From contig VLTN01000003.1 in assembly GCA_008330645.1 (NCBI GenBank), forward strand, positions 1,054,001-1,118,000: a DNA stretch of 64,000 nucleotides, written 5' to 3'. This document shows, piece by piece, positions 60,694 to 64,000 of the stretch. Each line of letters opens with the position of its first letter. The first letter of the stretch is position 1. The DNA is from Cafeteria roenbergensis (lineage: Eukaryota > Sar > Bigyra > Bicosoecida > Cafeteriaceae). A program made the position numbers and the translations under genes. The notes under the pieces were generated by a model. It saw nothing but the letters and a program-made list of their open reading frames with translations. It did no database searches and was not told the origin of the DNA.

Positions 60694-63600
60694 TCAGTGG
60701 TCCTCGCCCAGGTACTGCCGCACCACAGCAGCGGGGCTGGTGATGGCCTCGGGCACCTCCACGTCGCCGTTGCGGGGCGGCGCCACCACCGCCGCTGCGC
60801 CGTCGGGCAGCTCGCCGTCCTTGATGCTGTCGAAGAGGTACATGTTCAGCTGCAGCGGCGCCACCACCGACAGCGTGCCCCAGTCCAGCCACGTCTGCGT
60901 CGGCTGGCACCGCGCCTCGGCCTCGGCTAGCTTCTCCTGCGCAGCGAGAGTGGCAGCCTCCGCCTCGCCACGAGCCCTGGACATGGCGGCGGCTGTCTGA
61001 GCAGCCGCGTGGGCCGTCGCGCCGGCCGCCGGGTCTGGCGAGGGGTCCGCTCCCGGCTCGGACTTGACCGCGCGTCGGCCTCTGGCCCTGAGCCGCCCAG
61101 ACCGCCCCGTCACAGCCGCCTCCGCGGCCTCAATCGCGTCCTCCTCCGCCGCCAGCGCCACGGCCAGCCGCGCGTCTGCGTCCTCCGCCTGCGTCCTGGC
61201 CGCCGCCACGGCCGCGCTGTCACTCTCCGAGACGCTCTGCTGCAGCTCCTCGTCCAGCCAGTCGACGAGAAACACGATCCCATAGCGGAGCGTTGGGGCC
61301 GGGAACGAGGAGGCAGCCTCCCCTGCAGCTTCGCGGGCAGCGGCAGCGGCAGCCATCACCTGGTCCAGCGTAACGATCGGCCGGCGCGCCACCCCCCGCC
61401 CAGCAAGCACCAGCTCATCGTGCGCCTCCTCCTTGGCCGCAGCGCGCTTCGCCTCGCTCAGCCAGACGCCCGCCACCCCGCTGTCGTCGCCGCCGGCGTC
61501 ACCGGCGCCGGCCCCGGAACCGCCGCTGCCACTCCCGGCCTTCTCCGCCCCGCCGCCCTCAGCTGCGGCGCCGGTGCCCATGGTGGCTGCCGCCGCTTCC
61601 GCCGCCAGCGCCTCGAGCGGGGCGAGGGACCGGGCAGCGGTGTCGGGCTCGGAGTCAGCGGCAGCCGCCGCCAGCGTCCGCGGGGCTGCCGCTGCCGCTC
61701 GCTGGCTTGCGCCGGTCCGCGTGTCCTTTCCCATGCGCTGCAGCCACTGGGGCCGCCTGGCGCACGCCCTGATGCTGCGGACGGTGTGCTTTCCCAGCTC
61801 TGCCTCGATCGCGCCGCTGTGGTGGTGGTAGACGACGTCGTCGTTCACGCGGAGGCGCGCCCTCCAGCGCAGCACCTCCTCCGGCAGACGGGCGAGCACG
61901 GCGTGGGGGTGCAGAGCCTGCTTCGCGGCCATGCGCGCAGTGCGCTTGGTGGCCGGCGGGATGGTGCAGACGAGGTGGCGCGGCAGCACCGTGGTCGCCG
62001 TCACGTCGCTGGCCGCTCCAGGGCTGGTCGCCGGAGGCCAGGGCACGGCGAGAAGGTCGATGTGGCTGGCCACGCCGGCCTCAATGGCGCGGCGGGTGCT
62101 GTCGGCCGCAGTCGGCTCGCGCGGGCGCGCCGCTGCGGCTTCGCTTCCAGCGGCGGCGGCGGCGGCGACGGCGGCTGCCGCAGATGGCGGCGGCACATCG
62201 CTGGCCGTGCCTGCGTCCCCCTGGGAGCCCGTCGTCGCGCCATCCCGCGTGGCAGCGCTCGCCGCCCGCCGGACGATCGCCAGGAGCGAGTCAGGCAGCT
62301 TTCCATCCAGGAGCGCAGGCAGTGAGGCGATTGCGGCGGCGTCCGACCGCGGGCGCTTGGGGCCGAGGAACGCCGGCCACCCGCCGTCCAGGAGGGACTC
62401 GTCATCGTCGTCGTCGGAGGCCTCGCCGCCGGAGCGGCGTCGCTTGGCGCGAGGCGATGGGGCCCCGAACGCCACGTTCACGGCCTCGGGGAGGGCCTGG
62501 ACGCCAGCGTCGGCCTGCTCGAGGAGTTGCAGGGCGTCGGGAGCGCCCGGCGGGCTGGCCTTCTCCACGGCGGCGAAGCGGAACAGCGCCTCGAGGCCCT
62601 GCTTGAGCTCCGAGCGAACCGAGGCGAGGGCCTCTGCCTTGGGGGGCCGCTGCCTCGACGGCTCGATAGCGAGCAGGGCGTGGCTGAGGGCGCCCGCGGG
62701 CAAGCACATCGGGTTGATCGAGCCGGCCTGCGAGCCACGTCGAGGCGGGGCAGCCAAATGATAATAGTTAAAAAAGCAGGCGGGGGCTGGGGCGGGGGCG
62801 GCAGCAGAAGCTGTGGAGCACGCGAAAGCCCCGTCCCCGAGAGGGGAGGGCGCGAGGGCAGACCGAGCGTTGCGAGCACCGGGCCAAGGGAAGCATCATC
62901 GACGCGTCATCATCGGCATCAGCAGTAGCATCAGCATCATCATCGGCATCAGCAGCAGCAGTAACAGCAGTAGCAATGGCAGCTGAGGGCACTGCTTGGG
63001 GTCTCACCATCTCGAACAGCGCGAACAGGAGGGACACGGACCGCGGACCCCACAGGCCGCCGAAGCGCAGCGCCGTCCTGATGGAGGTCGGGCAGAGCGC
63101 GGCCGGCCGCTGCGCAAAGACTGCCTGCAGCAGGGGGTCGAAGCAGAGGGCGCAGAGCATGCCGTGCTCCGCGGCAGAGGGCTGCGCGCCCGCGGCGGCG
63201 GCCACGCCGTCCACGCTGTAGTCTGGCCTCTCGGCCTGGGGCGCCGCGCCTTGCCACGCTGGCGCGGGCGCTGCCGCTGACGAGAGGGCGCGCTTGAGGG
63301 ACCGGCCGGCCGCCTCGGCGACGCGGGCCGAGAAGACGCACGCCTCGTCGAGCCAGGGGCTGACGGCTGCGGCCTCCGAGCGAGAGGCCTCCCTGTCAGC
63401 CCGGGCGGTCCTGGCCCGACGCTGGCGCTCGGATATCGCCGCCTCCCGCGCTGCGGCGACGGCCAGCAGCTCGCGCTGGTCCTCCGGCACCGCGTCGCGG
63501 AGCAAGGCGGCGACGCGGGCGGCAACCTCGGGGACGCGCTCCTTCAAGGCTTGCTCCTCGCCCTCGCGCATGGTGCGAGCCCTGGCCTCCACTGCCTCCT

Positions 63601-64000
63601 TGAATACGGTGGCAATCGCCTTGTCTCTGGCGGCGGCGCTTGGGGCCTCGGCGCGCTCGCGCATCCGCGCAGCCTCCTCGGCCACGCCTGCCACCGACAT
63701 GACGGCTGCCCCGGCGCGCACCCGCTCGGCGTCAGGCAGACTTAGGTCACGCGACCGGGCGAGCAGGGCGGCGGCGGCGCGGCGGCGCCACTCGTCTGCG
63801 CTGCAGCGGCCCTCCTGCAGCGCCACGGCCAGGCCTCGCGACCGAGCCTCGTCGAACAGCTGCTCCGAGAGCCTCGCAGACAGCCCGAACAGGGCTCCGT
63901 ACTGCAGAGCGTGCCGCAGATCGAGAGCAGGCAGTCCATCCAGGTACGCAACCATCTCGGCCGGGGAGGCAGCGGCGAGGGCAGTGGGGTCCGTTGGGAG
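60694..64000 (-). CDS. large alpha-helical protein of unknown function, 5' partial
   Basis: Two exons: one enters from beyond 64000 and ends at 63008, the second runs 62727-60694. They join in phase 0 with a GTGAGA donor and a GCAG acceptor across a 280-bp intron; 1,008 residues are visible. Exon A is helical (LDGLPALDLRHALQYGALFG, an Arg/Ala/Glu coiled stretch, then LCALCFDPLLQAVF and VSLLFALFEM), and the chain continues smoothly into exon B (AGSINPMCLPAGALSHALLAIEP). Exon B then has a basic AKRRRSGG cluster next to five aspartates, suggesting a nuclear protein, a positively charged IRACARRPQWLQRM segment, and a conserved-looking C-terminal LRYGIVFLVDWLDEELQQ and TWLDWGTLSVVAPLQLNMYLF. I considered Mediator and symplekin-type scaffolds but no signature is convincing. 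Confidence 0.72.
62893..62980. repeat. CAT/AGC trinucleotide-rich segment inside an intron
   Basis: Mixed CATCAT, CAGCAG and CATCGG triplets, lying within the 280-bp intron of the last gene. On the minus strand it can be read as Asp/Ala/Thr repeats, but the splice sites flanking it place it outside the protein. Confidence 0.75.

Noticed and set aside
62768-63955. Separate gene ending in Asp/Ala repeats and a Cys/Arg tail
   Set aside because: The tail is read-through into the intron; a GTGAGA donor at 63007 and an in-phase acceptor before 62727 join it to the next exon.

Overview
This is nuclear DNA from a GC-rich, gene-dense eukaryote that builds a motile cilium. It carries spliceosomal introns and mitochondrial targeting sequences, together with eukaryotic families such as BBS2, CFAP52, DNAAF6, kinesin, PRPF18 and LAMTOR3. 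No photosynthesis gene is visible. A flagellated protist, perhaps a GC-rich stramenopile such as a bicosoecid or a flagellated alga, fits the content, but the sequence alone does not settle the taxon. I see no rRNA, tRNA, transposon, virus or CRISPR array.

I support 22 protein genes; the first and last run off the window. I placed 29 introns of 98-433 bp by matching reading phase with protein similarity. 24 of 29 donors begin GTGAG and 26 of 29 acceptors end GCAG. Genes lie on alternating strands, with seven head-to-head pairs, most of them 130-335 bp apart.

Layout. 1-7 kb: an E2 (UBE2Q-type)/UFD1-like fusion (-), succinyl-CoA ligase alpha (+) and the ciliary WD-repeat protein CFAP52 (+). 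7-17.5 kb: a thioredoxin-UBA-UBX protein (-) and a 2,769-residue divergent anoctamin/TMEM16-like membrane protein (+). 17.8-31 kb: the pseudouridine synthase PUS7 (-), a TOG/HEAT-type protein (-) and a 2,298-residue kinesin with a tandem alanine-rich coiled-coil array (+). 31-37 kb: an armadillo-like protein (-), LAMTOR3 (+), DNAAF6/PIH1D3 (-) and a NIPA-type magnesium transporter with a secreted cysteine-rich N-terminus (-). 37-48 kb: a giant EF-hand/WD-repeat protein (-) head to head with BBS2 (+). 48-53.5 kb: an ovothiol-type methyltransferase with a membrane anchor (-), PRPF18 (+) and a secreted beta-propeller-like protein (+). 54-60.5 kb: three lipid genes, an acyl-CoA synthetase (-), a 3-ketoacyl-CoA reductase (-) and a GPAT3/4-type acyltransferase (+), with a small unknown gene between them. 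60.7-64 kb: a large unrecognised protein (-) whose two exons flank a CAT/AGC-rich intron.

Two themes recur. One is cilium and microtubule biology: CFAP52, DNAAF6, BBS2, the EF-hand/WD protein, the kinesin and the TOG-like protein. The other is domain fusion: E2Q-UFD1, Trx-UBX, cysteine-rich-NIPA and a detached ovothiol methyltransferase. These fusions, and the giant anoctamin with changed calcium-ligand positions, are the most novel items here.
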